Assembly: GCF_029892065.1 (NCBI RefSeq)
Contig: NZ_CP120374.1
Coordinates: 62,001 to 126,000, forward strand
Direction of reading: 5' to 3'
DNA length: 64,000 nt
Origin: Sinorhizobium garamanticum
GTDB taxonomy: Bacteria; Pseudomonadota; Alphaproteobacteria; Rhizobiales; Rhizobiaceae
Position 1 is the stretch's first letter. Each line of letters starts with the position of its first letter. Made by a program: the position numbers and the translations under genes. A model generated the notes under the pieces. That model did not search any database. It was not told the origin of the DNA and was given only the letters and a program-made list of their open reading frames with translations. Shown piece after piece: positions 1-9,412 of the stretch.

Positions 1-300
1 TGGCCGCGCACGACACCGGGGGTGACAGTGCAGTTGCTCGCGGAAGGCAGAAACCAGATGGACTGCCATCGTTTTGTGCTGGCGCCAGGAGCCTCGAGCG
101 AGGGCGCATATCGGCACGACGGCGAGGAGTTCGTCTATGTGCTCTCCGGTCGTGTCGAATTCATATTGGACTCCGATCAGTTCTACGATCTTCATCCGGG
201 CGACTCGCTCTATTTCGAGAGCCGCCGCCGGCATGCCTGGTCCAATCGCCACGACGGCGAAACCGTTCTGCTGTGGATCAACACGCCGCCGACATTCTAG
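1..300 (+). CDS. C-terminal part of a cupin-domain (XRE-type) transcriptional regulator, truncated by the window edge
   Basis: The reading frame is open from the first base and ends in TAG, so the gene starts outside the window. The visible residues form one small beta-barrel cupin domain: a histidine-bearing segment (YRHDGEEFVYVLSG), a PGD turn, and a closing strand rich in aromatics. This arrangement is typical of the effector-binding half of XRE/PuuR-like regulators, which carry an N-terminal helix-turn-helix followed by a cupin. The HTH is not visible, so a stand-alone cupin protein is also possible. No downstream partner is close: the next gene begins almost 400 bases away. Confidence 0.75.
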   Translation, partial: WPRTTPGVTVQLLAEGRNQMDCHRFVLAPGASSEGAYRHDGEEFVYVLSGRVEFILDSDQFYDLHPGDSLYFESRRRHAWSNRHDGETVLLWINTPPTF

Positions 301-692
301 TCTACAGACGCTCGCGCGGGATAGTTGAATTAGTATATTCTTATCATCGCGCGGGATTGTCGGATGTATTGCCGAAATTCACACAACTAATGTCGCCGCA
401 GCTGCGCTCGCCCTGGTGTCTAATCAGACTTTAGTCCGATATTGCCGCAAAGACACACAGAAGATTTCTCCGCTTCTGATGCATTCTCCTTGGCGCTGAC
501 CTGCCAAAGTTTAGCCCTATTCGCTCATACAGTCGCCCATACCGCCCCTTAACCATTCATTTACCTGAATAAACTCAAGGCTCTTGCCACAGGGCAACCA
601 CCAAACCGGCGGCAAAAATCATGATTGCGTAGGGAGCTGGTGCCACCAGGAGAGTATCCCGCAAAGATTTTGAACTCGGAGGGGGATGTTCG
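301..692. other. Intergenic region, about 390 bp, upstream of the polysaccharide operon
   Basis: I see no credible gene here. The stretch is more AT-rich than its surroundings and contains a direct repeat TCGCGCGGGAT at 312-322 and 347-357. A strong Shine-Dalgarno (GGAGGGGG) at the right end serves the acyltransferase start at 693. It presumably holds the promoter of the 693-5838 operon, but no -35/-10 pair stands out. Confidence 0.4.
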
Positions 693-1877
693 ATGCGGAT
701 TGCACGCGACCGGCAGCTGGATGGGTTGAGAGCCGTCGCTGTCACGATGGTGCTCTATGGACATTTTTTCGCGGCCGACGGGTCCTATTGGGGCCATATC
801 GGCGTGCGGCTGTTCTTCGTGCTGAGCGGTTTCCTGATTACCCGGCTGCTGCTCGACGCGCGTGAAGATGCCCGCTTCGAGCCGGCGACGGCGCTGAAAT
901 CATTTTATGCGCGTCGGGCACTGCGCATCTTTCCGCCCTATTTCGCGGTCCTCGGCATCGTCTGGCTTATCGATCTGGAGAGTTCCAAGACGGTGTTGGC
1001 GTGGCACGCGCTTTATCTGTCGAATTTCTGGTACGCGCTCCAAGACGCATGGACGCCATGGGTCCTCTGTCATACGTGGAGCCTCAGCATTGAAGAGCAA
1101 TTCTACGTCATCTGGCCACTGATCGTCCTGATCGCACCGAGACGCTCGATCGCAGCAATTTGCCTCGGCGTAATCGCCTGCTCCATCGCCTACCGCTTCT
1201 ATTGGCCATTTACGGGTACGCCGTCGCTGGCTCGCGATCTGCTTCCCCCCGCCTCAATGGATGCGCTCGCCTCCGGCGCTCTGCTCGCCGCCTACCGGTC
1301 GAAGAATGCGGCCTGGCCGCAATGGGCCAGGTTGAGTTGGATGCCACTCCTCAGTGCATCCGTCGTCCTCTTTTGGCTGAGGCCCGTGTCGCTGACACCG
1401 ATGCTGGAGTGGCTGGGCTGGATCGGGCTGGAGGTCTTTCCCCTTTTGCCGCTGACGATGCTGGTCGGTAGTTGTTCGAGGGGAATCGACGGCTACCTCG
1501 GTCGGCTGGCCGAGCTTCCGCCGGTGACCGCACTCGGGCGCATCAGTTATGGCGTCTATCTCTATCATGCGATCGTGCTCGCGCTGGTGGTCAAGGCTCA
1601 GCCTTGGATTCCCGTCAACGTCTCCGAGCAAGGAATCGGGCGGTTCCTGGTGGCGGGCGCAGCGACGTTGCTGATCGCGTCGATCTCCTGGCTGGCATTC
1701 GAAGAGCCGCTCAATGCATTGAAACGGCATTTCCCATACGTCCGGCCGAGGGCATCGGGAGCTCTGCCGCTATCCCCGAAGGCGGGCGATCGGATTGGAG
1801 GGGGACGCCGAACACCCGCCTATCGGCCGGAACCGATAAGCTCCCGCAAATCCTTTCAACCTTCGGATCTTCGATAA
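693..1877 (+). CDS. Acyltransferase 3 family integral membrane O-acyltransferase
   Basis: This is a 394-residue multi-pass membrane protein of the acyltransferase 3 (OafA/ExoZ/NodX-like) family, which transfers acyl, usually acetyl, groups to sugars of surface polysaccharides. The N-terminus shows the family signature RQLDGLRAVAV followed by the catalytic-type His at about residue 24, then the FFVLSGFLITRLLL segment at about 41-54. About ten hydrophobic helices follow. The start is supported by GGAGGGGG seven bases upstream. It leads an operon with two glycosyltransferases and an ABC exporter, so the likely substrate is an exported polysaccharide or its lipid-linked repeat unit. The substrate is inferred. 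Confidence 0.85.
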   Translation: MRIARDRQLDGLRAVAVTMVLYGHFFAADGSYWGHIGVRLFFVLSGFLITRLLLDAREDARFEPATALKSFYARRALRIFPPYFAVLGIVWLIDLESSKTVLAWHALYLSNFWYALQDAWTPWVLCHTWSLSIEEQFYVIWPLIVLIAPRRSIAAICLGVIACSIAYRFYWPFTGTPSLARDLLPPASMDALASGALLAAYRSKNAAWPQWARLSWMPLLSASVVLFWLRPVSLTPMLEWLGWIGLEVFPLLPLTMLVGSCSRGIDGYLGRLAELPPVTALGRISYGVYLYHAIVLALVVKAQPWIPVNVSEQGIGRFLVAGAATLLIASISWLAFEEPLNALKRHFPYVRPRASGALPLSPKAGDRIGGGRRTPAYRPEPISSRKSFQPSDLR

Positions 1878-1893
1878 CTACGCGAGCTGAACA

Positions 1894-2997
1894 ATGTCCA
1901 CGCCATTGGTCTCCGTCCTGCTGCCCGTCTACAACGCGGAACCCTATCTTCCCGCGGCGCTCGAAAGCATCCTGCGCCAGGACCACGAGCGTGTCGAAAT
2001 CATTGCGATCGACGACGGGTCCACGGATCGTTCGCTGGACATCCTCGAGCGATATCGGAAGGATGACGGTCGCATCCACATCGTCTCGCGCGAAAACCGC
2101 GGCCTTATCGCCACGTTGAACGAGGGTCTCACCCTCGCGAGGGGCGAACTCGTCGCCAGGATGGACGCCGACGACATTTCCTATCCGTCCCGCTTTTCGC
2201 GTCAGGTCGCGTTGTTCGACCAACGGCCGGGGCTGGCGCTTTGCGGTACCGGGATCGACACGCTGATCGGCAATCGCATCATTCGCGGTAGGCCTAATCC
2301 GATCTTTCGGTCCGGAAGCCTGCGTACATTGTCGATGTTCTTCACGATCTTCATGCACTCGACCGTGATCTACAATCGGAAGGTAATACCGGAGCCAATG
2401 CTCGCTTACGATGCGAGCTACGTGCATGCGGAGGACTTCGATCTGTTCAGGCGCATTGCCGATCGCTTCCTGGTAACGATTATCGACGAAGCCCTGGTCG
2501 CCTATCGTATCCATGGCGACAGCGTCACGAGCAAGCACAAGCGCCGGATGCGCCAGACCCATCTGAAGATCGTGGCCGAAAACCTTCAGGCGGAATGTCT
2601 TGTCGGTGACACGAGCGCGCTTGCCGAGATCGGCATTGCGGTCACGATGGAGACGATCCGCAATCTCTCCGAATTCATCCTGGCGCTCGAACGGGAAATT
2701 TCGTCCCGACCAGTGGAAGTGCGCCGGGCCTATGAGGACGGGGCCCTCTGTTTCTTTTACTTTCTTTATCAGCTCATAGCTGATGAAGAGCGACCGGAGC
2801 TGACCCATGCTTTCCTGACTCAGACCGGGAAATGGGGCCTAATTCGGCGCCGCGAGCGATACGGTCTGCTCGCCGGTGCGCGGGCGCCGTGGTGCAGCCG
2901 CATTTCGCTTGCCGCTACAAAGCGGGTGGACGGGCTGGCGCGGTACCTGCAATCGGTGCCCGCCGCGACTGTTCTTCCTCAGAATGGCGTGGCCTAA
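1894..2997 (+). CDS. GT2 family glycosyltransferase
   Basis: A 367-residue cytoplasmic or membrane-associated family 2 glycosyltransferase. The GT-A fold begins at once (VSVLLPVYNAEPYL, residues 6-19), with the nucleotide-binding DDGSTDRS motif at 40-47 and the metal-binding DAD at 91-93. A later acidic stretch (HAEDFDLFRR) fits the catalytic-base region. The C-terminal third is helical and lacks clear transmembrane segments. It starts 16 bases after the acyltransferase stop and probably adds one sugar to the same polysaccharide repeat unit. Donor and acceptor cannot be read from sequence. Confidence 0.88.
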   Translation: MSTPLVSVLLPVYNAEPYLPAALESILRQDHERVEIIAIDDGSTDRSLDILERYRKDDGRIHIVSRENRGLIATLNEGLTLARGELVARMDADDISYPSRFSRQVALFDQRPGLALCGTGIDTLIGNRIIRGRPNPIFRSGSLRTLSMFFTIFMHSTVIYNRKVIPEPMLAYDASYVHAEDFDLFRRIADRFLVTIIDEALVAYRIHGDSVTSKHKRRMRQTHLKIVAENLQAECLVGDTSALAEIGIAVTMETIRNLSEFILALEREISSRPVEVRRAYEDGALCFFYFLYQLIADEERPELTHAFLTQTGKWGLIRRRERYGLLAGARAPWCSRISLAATKRVDGLARYLQSVPAATVLPQNGVA

Positions 2998-2998
2998 G

Positions 2999-4036
2999 AT
3001 GGCGTCCGAACGTTCTGCAGCCGCACAAGAGCATCCGAACGCAGTGGTCGCACGGCCGACTTGCGCTACGTCGATTACCGGCGGGTCGCGGCCATTCGCG
3101 AGCTTCATCGTCTGCACGCGAAACCGTGTTCAGGCACTTGCCGCCTGCATCCGGTCCATCGAGACCGCATGTCTTGCCTATGCAGGGATCACCAGCGAGC
3201 TCGTGATCGTCGACAACGGCTCGACGGATGGGACGCCGGACGAGCTGATCCAAATAGCGGCGGCGTCGCCTGTCGCGATCGCACTCGTGGCCGAGCCGCG
3301 CCCGGGCCTGGCGGCGGCACGCAACGCAGGAATGGAGCGGGCACGCGGCCGGATTCTCGTTTTCGTCGACGACGACTGCGAGGTGCACCGCCGCTATCTC
3401 GGCGATCTCGCGCGGCATTACGCCGATGGCGAGCGGCGCATCATCCGCGGCGGCCGCGTCGAACTTGGCGATCCTTCAGATCTGCCATTCACGATCAAAC
3501 GATCGAGCGTTTCTGCGCGATTGACCCGCGACGTCCATCCGGGCGGCTTCGTGCTCGGGTGCAACATGACGATGCACCGCGACGTTGCGGCGCTCGTCGG
3601 CCCTTTCGACGAGCGCTTCGGAGCTGGCGCGCCGCTGCAATCGGCGGAGGATACCGACTATCTCGTACGCGCCTTTCAGCTCGATATCCCGATCGAATAC
3701 GTACCCGACATGGCCGTCTATCACCACCACGGCCGGAAGGCTCGTGAGGCCATCGAGAAGCTGCACCGCAACTACAGCCTCGGCAACGGCGCTCTTTGCT
3801 TGAAGCATCTATTCAGGGCGCCATGGCTGCTCAAGCACTTCTGCTGGACTTTCAGATCCGCCTGCGGCCAAACCTTGGGCGGTGAGAGGTTCGACCCTGA
3901 ACTCCAGCTATCCCATTGGCCGATTGTGACGATGAACCTGCTTGGCGCGGCAAGGTTCGCGCGCCTTGCCGTGACCGGCCCGGCACCGCGGGCAGAGCTG
4001 CGTCAGATCCACCAGACAGCGGCAAAGTTAAGATGA
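2999..4036 (+). CDS. GT2 family glycosyltransferase
   Basis: A second family 2 glycosyltransferase, 345 residues from the ATG at 2999, one base after the previous stop. Longer in-frame extensions into the upstream gene are unlikely. Motifs are FASFIVCTRNR at 33-43, VDNGSTDGTPDEL at 71-83 and the metal-binding VDDDC at 123-127; AEDTDYL later supplies the acidic catalytic region. Compared with its neighbour it lacks the extended C-terminal helical domain. It overlaps the following ABC exporter by four bases (ATGA), so the two are probably translationally coupled. Sugar specificity is unknown. Confidence 0.88.
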   Translation: MASERSAAAQEHPNAVVARPTCATSITGGSRPFASFIVCTRNRVQALAACIRSIETACLAYAGITSELVIVDNGSTDGTPDELIQIAAASPVAIALVAEPRPGLAAARNAGMERARGRILVFVDDDCEVHRRYLGDLARHYADGERRIIRGGRVELGDPSDLPFTIKRSSVSARLTRDVHPGGFVLGCNMTMHRDVAALVGPFDERFGAGAPLQSAEDTDYLVRAFQLDIPIEYVPDMAVYHHHGRKAREAIEKLHRNYSLGNGALCLKHLFRAPWLLKHFCWTFRSACGQTLGGERFDPELQLSHWPIVTMNLLGAARFARLAVTGPAPRAELRQIHQTAAKLR

Positions 4037-5838
4037 GGGCCGTCATGTTACGATTCCTATTGCCTGCCTTGCACGTTCTGCACAACGCACTGGGACGGCA
4101 GTTGCGTCTGCTGCCCATCGTCGTGGTTCTGGGCCTCGCCAGCGCCGCGCTCGAAGGCGCCGGCATCGGCCTGATCATCCCGATGCTTGGCATCATTGCT
4201 GGCAATCAGGATGCCGGCGGATTGGACGGAATCTCCGCCTTCTTCCAGCAGGTGGGGGCAGGGCTCGACGACGGCGAAAGGCTACTGGCGATCGCAGCGG
4301 GCGTTCTTGCGCTGATCACGCTGAAGAATGTCCTCGCCTTTGCGAACACCCTGCTGACGACCTTTATCTATGGAAAGGCGAGCCACGCGATCCGAAGTGC
4401 TCTTTCCGACCAGCTCTTGCGGATCGGCTATCCTTTCTTCCTGCAGCAAAGTCCCGGTCGCCTGCTCAACATCATCTCCAACGAGTCGTGGCGGGCCTCC
4501 GACGCAATACAGACTGTGCTTTCTGCCCTGGTGAACGGTTCCGCTGCCATCATCCTGCTGGCATTTCTACTCTTGCTTTCCTGGCAGATGACGTTGTTGG
4601 TCGCGCTTGGCCTCGTTCTCGTCCAACTCGCGCACGCCGCCTTGTCGGCCACTCTTAGAGGCCCGAGCCGGGAAGTGACGTCCTTCAACAGCGAACTCGC
4701 CGCGAGGATGCTTCATCTCGTGCATGCCGGGCGGCTGATCCGCGTATTCGGCCAGGAGGAGCGCGAGAAGGCGGTATTCGATTCCGCCTCGGACTCCGTC
4801 CGCCGGGCCGGATTCGTCCTGCAGAGCCGCCAGGGCTCGTTGCCGCCGCTCACCGAAGTGCTGCATTCCGCCCTGTTCCTGACGGCGGTTGTCAGTGCGT
4901 GGTCTATGGGCGTGAGCTTTCCGGTCATCGCCGCTTTCGTCGTGCTGCTCTATCGTTTGCAGCCGCACGTGCGCGCGCTGCAAATGTCCTGGGGGCAGAT
5001 CCAGGGTTGGAGCGGGTCGCTCGAAGAGGTGCGCTGGCTCCTCGATCCGTCAGACAAGCCAAAGCCTCCCGCGGGTCATGAGCCCGTCACCGGCTTGCGC
5101 GAGGGCATGAAATTCGATCACGTGACATTCCGATATCCGGGCTCTGAGGCTCGCCCCATCGTACTGCGCTCTGCCACCTTCGAAATTCGCAGCGGCCGCT
5201 CGACGGCGATCATCGGACGGTCGGGCGCCGGCAAGAGCACGATCGTCAATCTCCTGTGCCGGTTTGTGGAGCCTGACGAAGGCAGCATCCTCATCGATGG
5301 TGTGCCGCTCGATCAAATCGATCCGGCCCAATGGCGGCGCCAGATTGCCGTTGCTAGCCAGGACCTCGAACTGGTGGACGGCAGCATCTTCGAAAACATC
5401 ACCTATGGCCAGGACGCTACGATCGCCGAGGTGGAGCGCGCGGCCAAACTGGCCGAGGCGCACAGCTTCGTGGACACGCTGCCTGAGGGATACGCGACCA
5501 TCGTCGGCTATCGCGGAGCGAGCCTGTCGGCGGGGCAGCGGCAGCGCATTGCCCTTGCCAGGGCGTTGGTGCGCGACCCCGAAATTCTGATTCTCGATGA
5601 AGCGACCAATGCCGTGGACGGCCTGTCGGAAGCCGCGATCGTCGAGACGCTGAGGTTAAGGGCTGGCCGTCGCACGACCATCGTGATCAGCCACCACCGC
5701 AGCACGATTTCGTTCTGCGACGACGTGGTGGTTCTCGGCAGCGGCCGGGTGAAAAGCCAGACGCCGCTGGCTGACGTTGCATCTTTGAGCATGGACCAGC
5801 TCTACGAGCACGAGACACGCGTGGAGCGCCACGGTTGA
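4033..5838 (+). CDS. ABC exporter, fused transmembrane and ATPase domains (MsbA-like half transporter)
   Basis: About 601 residues from the ATG at 4033, which overlaps the previous stop; an alternative ATG lies four codons later. Residues about 20-300 hold six transmembrane helices of the type IV exporter fold. The ATPase domain follows, with Walker A GRSGAGKST at about 395-403, signature SLSAGQRQR at about 497-505, Walker B ILILDEAT near 518 and the H-loop His in VISHHRS near 553. It would work as a homodimer in the inner membrane. Placed last in a glycosyltransferase operon, it most likely flips or exports a lipid-linked saccharide. Lipid A or peptide export is an alternative. Confidence 0.88.
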   Translation: MRAVMLRFLLPALHVLHNALGRQLRLLPIVVVLGLASAALEGAGIGLIIPMLGIIAGNQDAGGLDGISAFFQQVGAGLDDGERLLAIAAGVLALITLKNVLAFANTLLTTFIYGKASHAIRSALSDQLLRIGYPFFLQQSPGRLLNIISNESWRASDAIQTVLSALVNGSAAIILLAFLLLLSWQMTLLVALGLVLVQLAHAALSATLRGPSREVTSFNSELAARMLHLVHAGRLIRVFGQEEREKAVFDSASDSVRRAGFVLQSRQGSLPPLTEVLHSALFLTAVVSAWSMGVSFPVIAAFVVLLYRLQPHVRALQMSWGQIQGWSGSLEEVRWLLDPSDKPKPPAGHEPVTGLREGMKFDHVTFRYPGSEARPIVLRSATFEIRSGRSTAIIGRSGAGKSTIVNLLCRFVEPDEGSILIDGVPLDQIDPAQWRRQIAVASQDLELVDGSIFENITYGQDATIAEVERAAKLAEAHSFVDTLPEGYATIVGYRGASLSAGQRQRIALARALVRDPEILILDEATNAVDGLSEAAIVETLRLRAGRRTTIVISHHRSTISFCDDVVVLGSGRVKSQTPLADVASLSMDQLYEHETRVERHG

Positions 5839-5861
5839 GTCTGAGTTCAGCAAAAAGCAAC

Positions 5862-5886
5862 GCGGCGCGCCTGAAGGGCGCGCCGC
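5862..5886. terminator. Bidirectional terminator between ABC exporter and aldolase
   Basis: A perfect 10-bp GC-rich stem (GCGGCGCGCC, 5862-5871, with its complement at 5877-5886) encloses a 5-base loop. Read on the minus strand it is followed by GTTGCTTTTTG, and on the plus strand by a T-rich TGTCTTTGTTG. It lies between two convergent genes and probably ends both transcripts. Confidence 0.75.
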
Positions 5887-5945
5887 AGTGTCTTTGTTGC
5901 TAGCTATGAACCTTAGTGCGGACGGCGAAGCGCCCCCCACCGCGG

Positions 5946-6992
5946 TCAGGCGGCCTTGGCGTAATGCTTGGCCATTTCCGGCAGGCGCAGCACCCTGATC
6001 TTTGAAGCTTGGCCGGCCGTGCGGAAGGCCTCGAAGCGTTCCTTGCAGACCTCGGTCATGCGCGCGATCGCTGGCTTCAGGTAGTTGCGCGGGTCGAAAT
6101 TGTCCGGATGCTCGAGGTGATGCTTGCGGATTTCACCCGTGAAGGCGAGCCGGAGATCAGTGTCGATATTGACCTTGCGGACGCCGAGCGGGATCGCCTT
6201 CTGGATTTCGGCGACCGGCACGCCCCAGGTCTTCTTCATCTTGCCGCCGTAGGCATTGAAGAGTTCCTGAAGATCGGCCGGCACGGATGACGATCCATGC
6301 ATGACGAGGTGGGTGTTCGGCAGCCGCCGGTTGATCTTGGCGATCGTGTCGATCGAAAGGATCTCGCCGTCGGGCTCGCGCGTGAACTTGTAGGCGCCGT
6401 GGCTGGTGCCGATCGCGACGGCAAGTGCGTCGACACCGGTCTTGGAAACGAAATCGAAGGCCTGCTCCGGATCCGTCAACAGTTCTTCGCGGGAAAGCTT
6501 GCCCTCAAAACCGTGGCCGTCCTCCTTGTCGCCGGCACCTGTTTCAAGATTGCCAAGGCAACCGAGTTCGCCTTCGACGGAAACGCCGGCCGCATGGGCG
6601 ATCTTCACGACTTCCGCGGTCACCGCGACATTATATTCATAGCTCGCAACGGTCTTGCCGTCCTTTTCGAGCGAGCCGTCCATCATCACGGAGGTGAAGC
6701 CATTGGTGATGGCGGAAATGCAGGTCGACGGCTGGTCGCCGTGGTCGAGATGCAGACAGACCGGAATATGCGGGTACTCCTCGGCCGCGCCGAGGATCAG
6801 GTGCCGGAGGAAGGCGTCCCCGGCATAGGCACGCGCTCCGCGGCTCGCCTGCAGGATCACCGGGGAATCCGTCGCATCGGCGGCTCGCATGACGGCCTGA
6901 ATATATTCGAGATTGTTCACATTGAAGGCCGGCAGCGCATAATTGTTCTCCGCCGCGTGGTCGAGCAGTTGCCGCAATGTGATCAATGCCAT
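5946..6992 (-). CDS. fba: Class II fructose-1,6-bisphosphate aldolase (Calvin-cycle subtype)
   Basis: This enzyme reversibly cleaves fructose-1,6-bisphosphate to dihydroxyacetone phosphate and glyceraldehyde-3-phosphate with a zinc ion. From the ATG at 6992 it has 348 residues, normal for the Calvin-cycle (CbbA-like) class II subtype. Visible motifs are PAFNVNN (21-27), the catalytic Asp and zinc His in CLHLDHGD (79-86), [26 protein letters not shown] and [12 protein letters not shown] near the phosphate site. An upstream in-frame ATG at 7022 exists, but GGGAGATTTCG in front of 6992 supports the shorter form. It is monocistronic and ends at the shared terminator. Whether it serves gluconeogenesis or carbon fixation cannot be told from this window. 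Confidence 0.95.
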   Translation of the reverse strand: MALITLRQLLDHAAENNYALPAFNVNNLEYIQAVMRAADATDSPVILQASRGARAYAGDAFLRHLILGAAEEYPHIPVCLHLDHGDQPSTCISAITNGFTSVMMDGSLEKDGKTVASYEYNVAVTAEVVKIAHAAGVSVEGELGCLGNLETGAGDKEDGHGFEGKLSREELLTDPEQAFDFVSKTGVDALAVAIGTSHGAYKFTREPDGEILSIDTIAKINRRLPNTHLVMHGSSSVPADLQELFNAYGGKMKKTWGVPVAEIQKAIPLGVRKVNIDTDLRLAFTGEIRKHHLEHPDNFDPRNYLKPAIARMTEVCKERFEAFRTAGQASKIRVLRLPEMAKHYAKAA

Positions 6993-7759
6993 TCGAAATC
7001 TCCCTGATGCTGGACGCCCCACTCCAGGCGCCGTGGATAGGCGGTCACGGGTTCAACAGTCCCCTGATCGGTCGTGTTCATGAGGTCTGTCGAAGAAGGC
7101 TTTAACCACACTCCGACAGACCTGGAGCAGACGCTGCCGGACCAAGTCGAAGGCACAATAATTCATGCAGACCTTTTGGCAACGGGGGCAGGGGCAGGAC
7201 CGAACACTTGATTGACGTGCGTCAGCGGATTTTGCTGTGGATGAGAAATTGCCCGGTCAAAATTCGCGGCTTTCGCTTTCTGGTGGTGCTGGCAGGGTGG
7301 CGCATGAAGGAGGTTAAAGGCGCACATGCCGGTAGCCGGCGAGACACGCCAGTCTCGAAATCGCTCCTTAACGACGCGGTGTCGCGGTCGATGCGAACGC
7401 GCGAATTGCAAAAAAATTGCGACAGGAGCCGCAAATTTTTCTGCATATTACGTAAAGTGCCACATCAATTCACAAACTTTGCATATCGACCCTTGCGGGT
7501 CGGTTTTGGGGGCCGAAAAGGCAATTCTTGAATCCGATCTAAAACGTTACAGTTTGCCGTTCGGCCTGCTGCTGTCCAGCCTGACCAAAGTCGCAAAGGG
7601 GACGAAAACCACCGCAAACGAAATACAACCTATGCGTCTATAAAAATGACGGCCTATAGAGAAGGATGCAATTTTCCGCACAAAGCGCCTTGCCTTTGTT
7701 GAGAATTTGCCCTTCTCTCCTGCGATCACAACCCAAAATGAGGGGAAGGAGAAAAAACA
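6993..7759. other. Intergenic region, about 770 bp, between aldolase and opp operon
   Basis: No convincing protein gene is present; the open frames here lack codon structure or family resemblance. The region carries an AT-rich imperfect inverted repeat at 7411-7440 (A6TTGCG against CGCAAATTTTT) and a terminator-like hairpin at 7487-7507. The right end supplies the oppA ribosome-binding site (AGGGGAAGGAGAAAA). It must contain both the aldolase promoter and the opp promoter, and may hold a small RNA or a long oppA leader. Confidence 0.4.
7487..7507 (+). terminator. Candidate rho-independent terminator inside the oppA upstream region
   Basis: A 6-bp perfect stem CGACCC/GGGTCG with a TTGC loop is followed by GTTTT. 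It sits about 250 bases before oppA and after no visible gene, so it may end a small RNA or attenuate an oppA leader transcript. The stem is short and the U-run modest. Confidence 0.3.
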
Positions 7760-9358
7760 ATGACCTCACTGAAACTCAAACTCAGCGCCGCTGCGTTGCT
7801 TGGCTCGCTGCTGATCGGCGCAAGCCCGGCGCTCGCGGAAGCGGTGCTTCACCGCGGCAACGCCGGCGAGCCGCAGACGCTCGACCAGGCCCACACTTCG
7901 ATCAACATCGAAGAGTTCATCCTGAAGGATCTCTATGAGGGCCTGACGATTTACGACGCCGCGGGCAAGATCATCCCGGGTGCAGCCGAAACCTGGGAAC
8001 TTTCGGACGACGGCACCGTCTATACCTTCAAGCTGCGCGCCGATGCCAAGTGGTCGGATGGTTCGCCGGTAACGGCCGAGGACTTCGCCTTCTCGTTCCG
8101 CCGTGTGGAAGACCCGAAGACGGCGGCCGAATATGCCAACATTCTCTTCCCGATCAAGAATGCCGAGAAGGTCAACAAGGGCGAGGTTCCGGTCGACCAG
8201 CTCGGTGTGAAGGCGGTCGACGAAAGGACGCTCGAAATCACGCTTGAGCGCCCGACTCCGTTCTTCCTGGAACTGCTCGCGCACCAGACCGCGCTTCCGG
8301 TCAGCAAGGCAAGCGTCGAGAAGAACGGCGCCGATTTCGTCAAGCCGGGTGTCATGGTCTCGAACGGCGCGTTCAAGCTGACCGCCCATGTGCCGAACGA
8401 CAGCCTGACCGTCGAGAAAAACGCGAACTACTGGGACGCCGCCAACGTCAAGCTCGACAAGGTGATTTTCTATCCGATCGACGACCAGGCTGCCTCGGTG
8501 CGTCGCTTCGAAGCGAAGGAAATGGACCTCGCCTACAACTTCTCGGCCGACCAGATCGAACGCCTGCGCAAGTCGTATGGCGACCAGGTCCACGTCTCGC
8601 CGACGCTTGCGACCTACTATTACGCTTTCGACACGCGGCAGGAGCCCTATAACGACGTCCGCGTTCGCCGCGCACTGTCGATGGCGGTCGACCGTGACTT
8701 CCTCGCCAAGGAGATCTACAGCGGTTCGCAGCTTCCGTCTTACTCGATGGTCCCGCCCGGCCTCGAGAGCTACGGTGAGCCCGCCAAGGCCGATTTTGCG
8801 GACATGTCGCAGCTCGATCGCGAAGACAAGGCAATCGAGTTGATGAAGGAAGCCGGCTACGGTGAAGGCGGCAAGCCGCTCAACATCGAAATCCGCTACA
8901 ACACCAACCCGAACCATGAACGTGTTGCAACGGCTGTCGCCGACATGTGGAAGAACACCTTCGGCGCCAAGGTCTCGCTGGTGAACCTCGACGTGTCGTC
9001 GCACTACGCCTACCTGCAGGAAGGCGGCAAGTTCAACGTCGCACGAGCCGGCTGGGTTGCCGACTATGCCGACGCCGAAAACTTCCTGGCGCTGAGCCTC
9101 AGCACCAACAAGACCTTCAACTATGGCCACTTCGAAAACGCAGAATTCGACGCGTTGATGAAGAAGTCGTATGAAGAACAGGATCCGGCAGCGCGCTCGA
9201 AGCTCCTCCACGAAGCCGAGACCCTGCTGATGAAGGAACAGCCGATCGCGCCGTTCCTGACCCAGGCAGACCTGTGGCTCGTCTCGAGCCGCGTTAAAGG
9301 CTGGCAGGACAACGGACCGAACGCGCATCTGAGCAAGTTCCTGAGCGTCGCCGAATAA
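7760..9358 (+). CDS. oppA: Oligopeptide ABC transporter periplasmic binding protein
   Basis: A 532-residue solute-binding protein (SBP_bac_5 family) that captures peptides in the periplasm and hands them to OppBC. The N-terminus is a signal peptide (KLKLSAAALLGSLLIG, then ASPALA before the mature AEAVLHRGN). Family hallmarks include GEPQTLDQAH, ETWELSDDGTVYTFKLR near residue 77 and the region DVRVRRALSMAVDRD at about 300. Length and motifs match the E. coli OppA clade rather than the nickel or dipeptide clades. It begins a four-gene operon; a strong hairpin separates it from oppB. AGGGGAAGGAG precedes the start. Confidence 0.9.
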   Translation: MTSLKLKLSAAALLGSLLIGASPALAEAVLHRGNAGEPQTLDQAHTSINIEEFILKDLYEGLTIYDAAGKIIPGAAETWELSDDGTVYTFKLRADAKWSDGSPVTAEDFAFSFRRVEDPKTAAEYANILFPIKNAEKVNKGEVPVDQLGVKAVDERTLEITLERPTPFFLELLAHQTALPVSKASVEKNGADFVKPGVMVSNGAFKLTAHVPNDSLTVEKNANYWDAANVKLDKVIFYPIDDQAASVRRFEAKEMDLAYNFSADQIERLRKSYGDQVHVSPTLATYYYAFDTRQEPYNDVRVRRALSMAVDRDFLAKEIYSGSQLPSYSMVPPGLESYGEPAKADFADMSQLDREDKAIELMKEAGYGEGGKPLNIEIRYNTNPNHERVATAVADMWKNTFGAKVSLVNLDVSSHYAYLQEGGKFNVARAGWVADYADAENFLALSLSTNKTFNYGHFENAEFDALMKKSYEEQDPAARSKLLHEAETLLMKEQPIAPFLTQADLWLVSSRVKGWQDNGPNAHLSKFLSVAE

Positions 9359-9365
9359 CGAACTG

Positions 9366-9399
9366 AGGCGACGCGCGGCTGGTCTGCCGCGCGTCGCCT
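9366..9399 (+). other. Intra-operon stem-loop between oppA and oppB
   Basis: A perfect 14-bp inverted repeat (AGGCGACGCGCGGC at 9366-9379, complement at 9386-9399) surrounds a 6-base loop. It begins seven bases after the oppA stop and has no U-run. Such hairpins after binding-protein genes commonly stabilise that part of the message or partly terminate it, giving more binding protein than permease. That function is inferred here. Confidence 0.65.
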
Positions 9400-9412
9400 C
9401 CGGAGTACATCC

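Noticed and set aside
7766..9328. 520-codon minus-strand frame opposite oppA
   Set aside because: Pure antisense shadow of a clear binding-protein gene, without ribosome site or family motifs.
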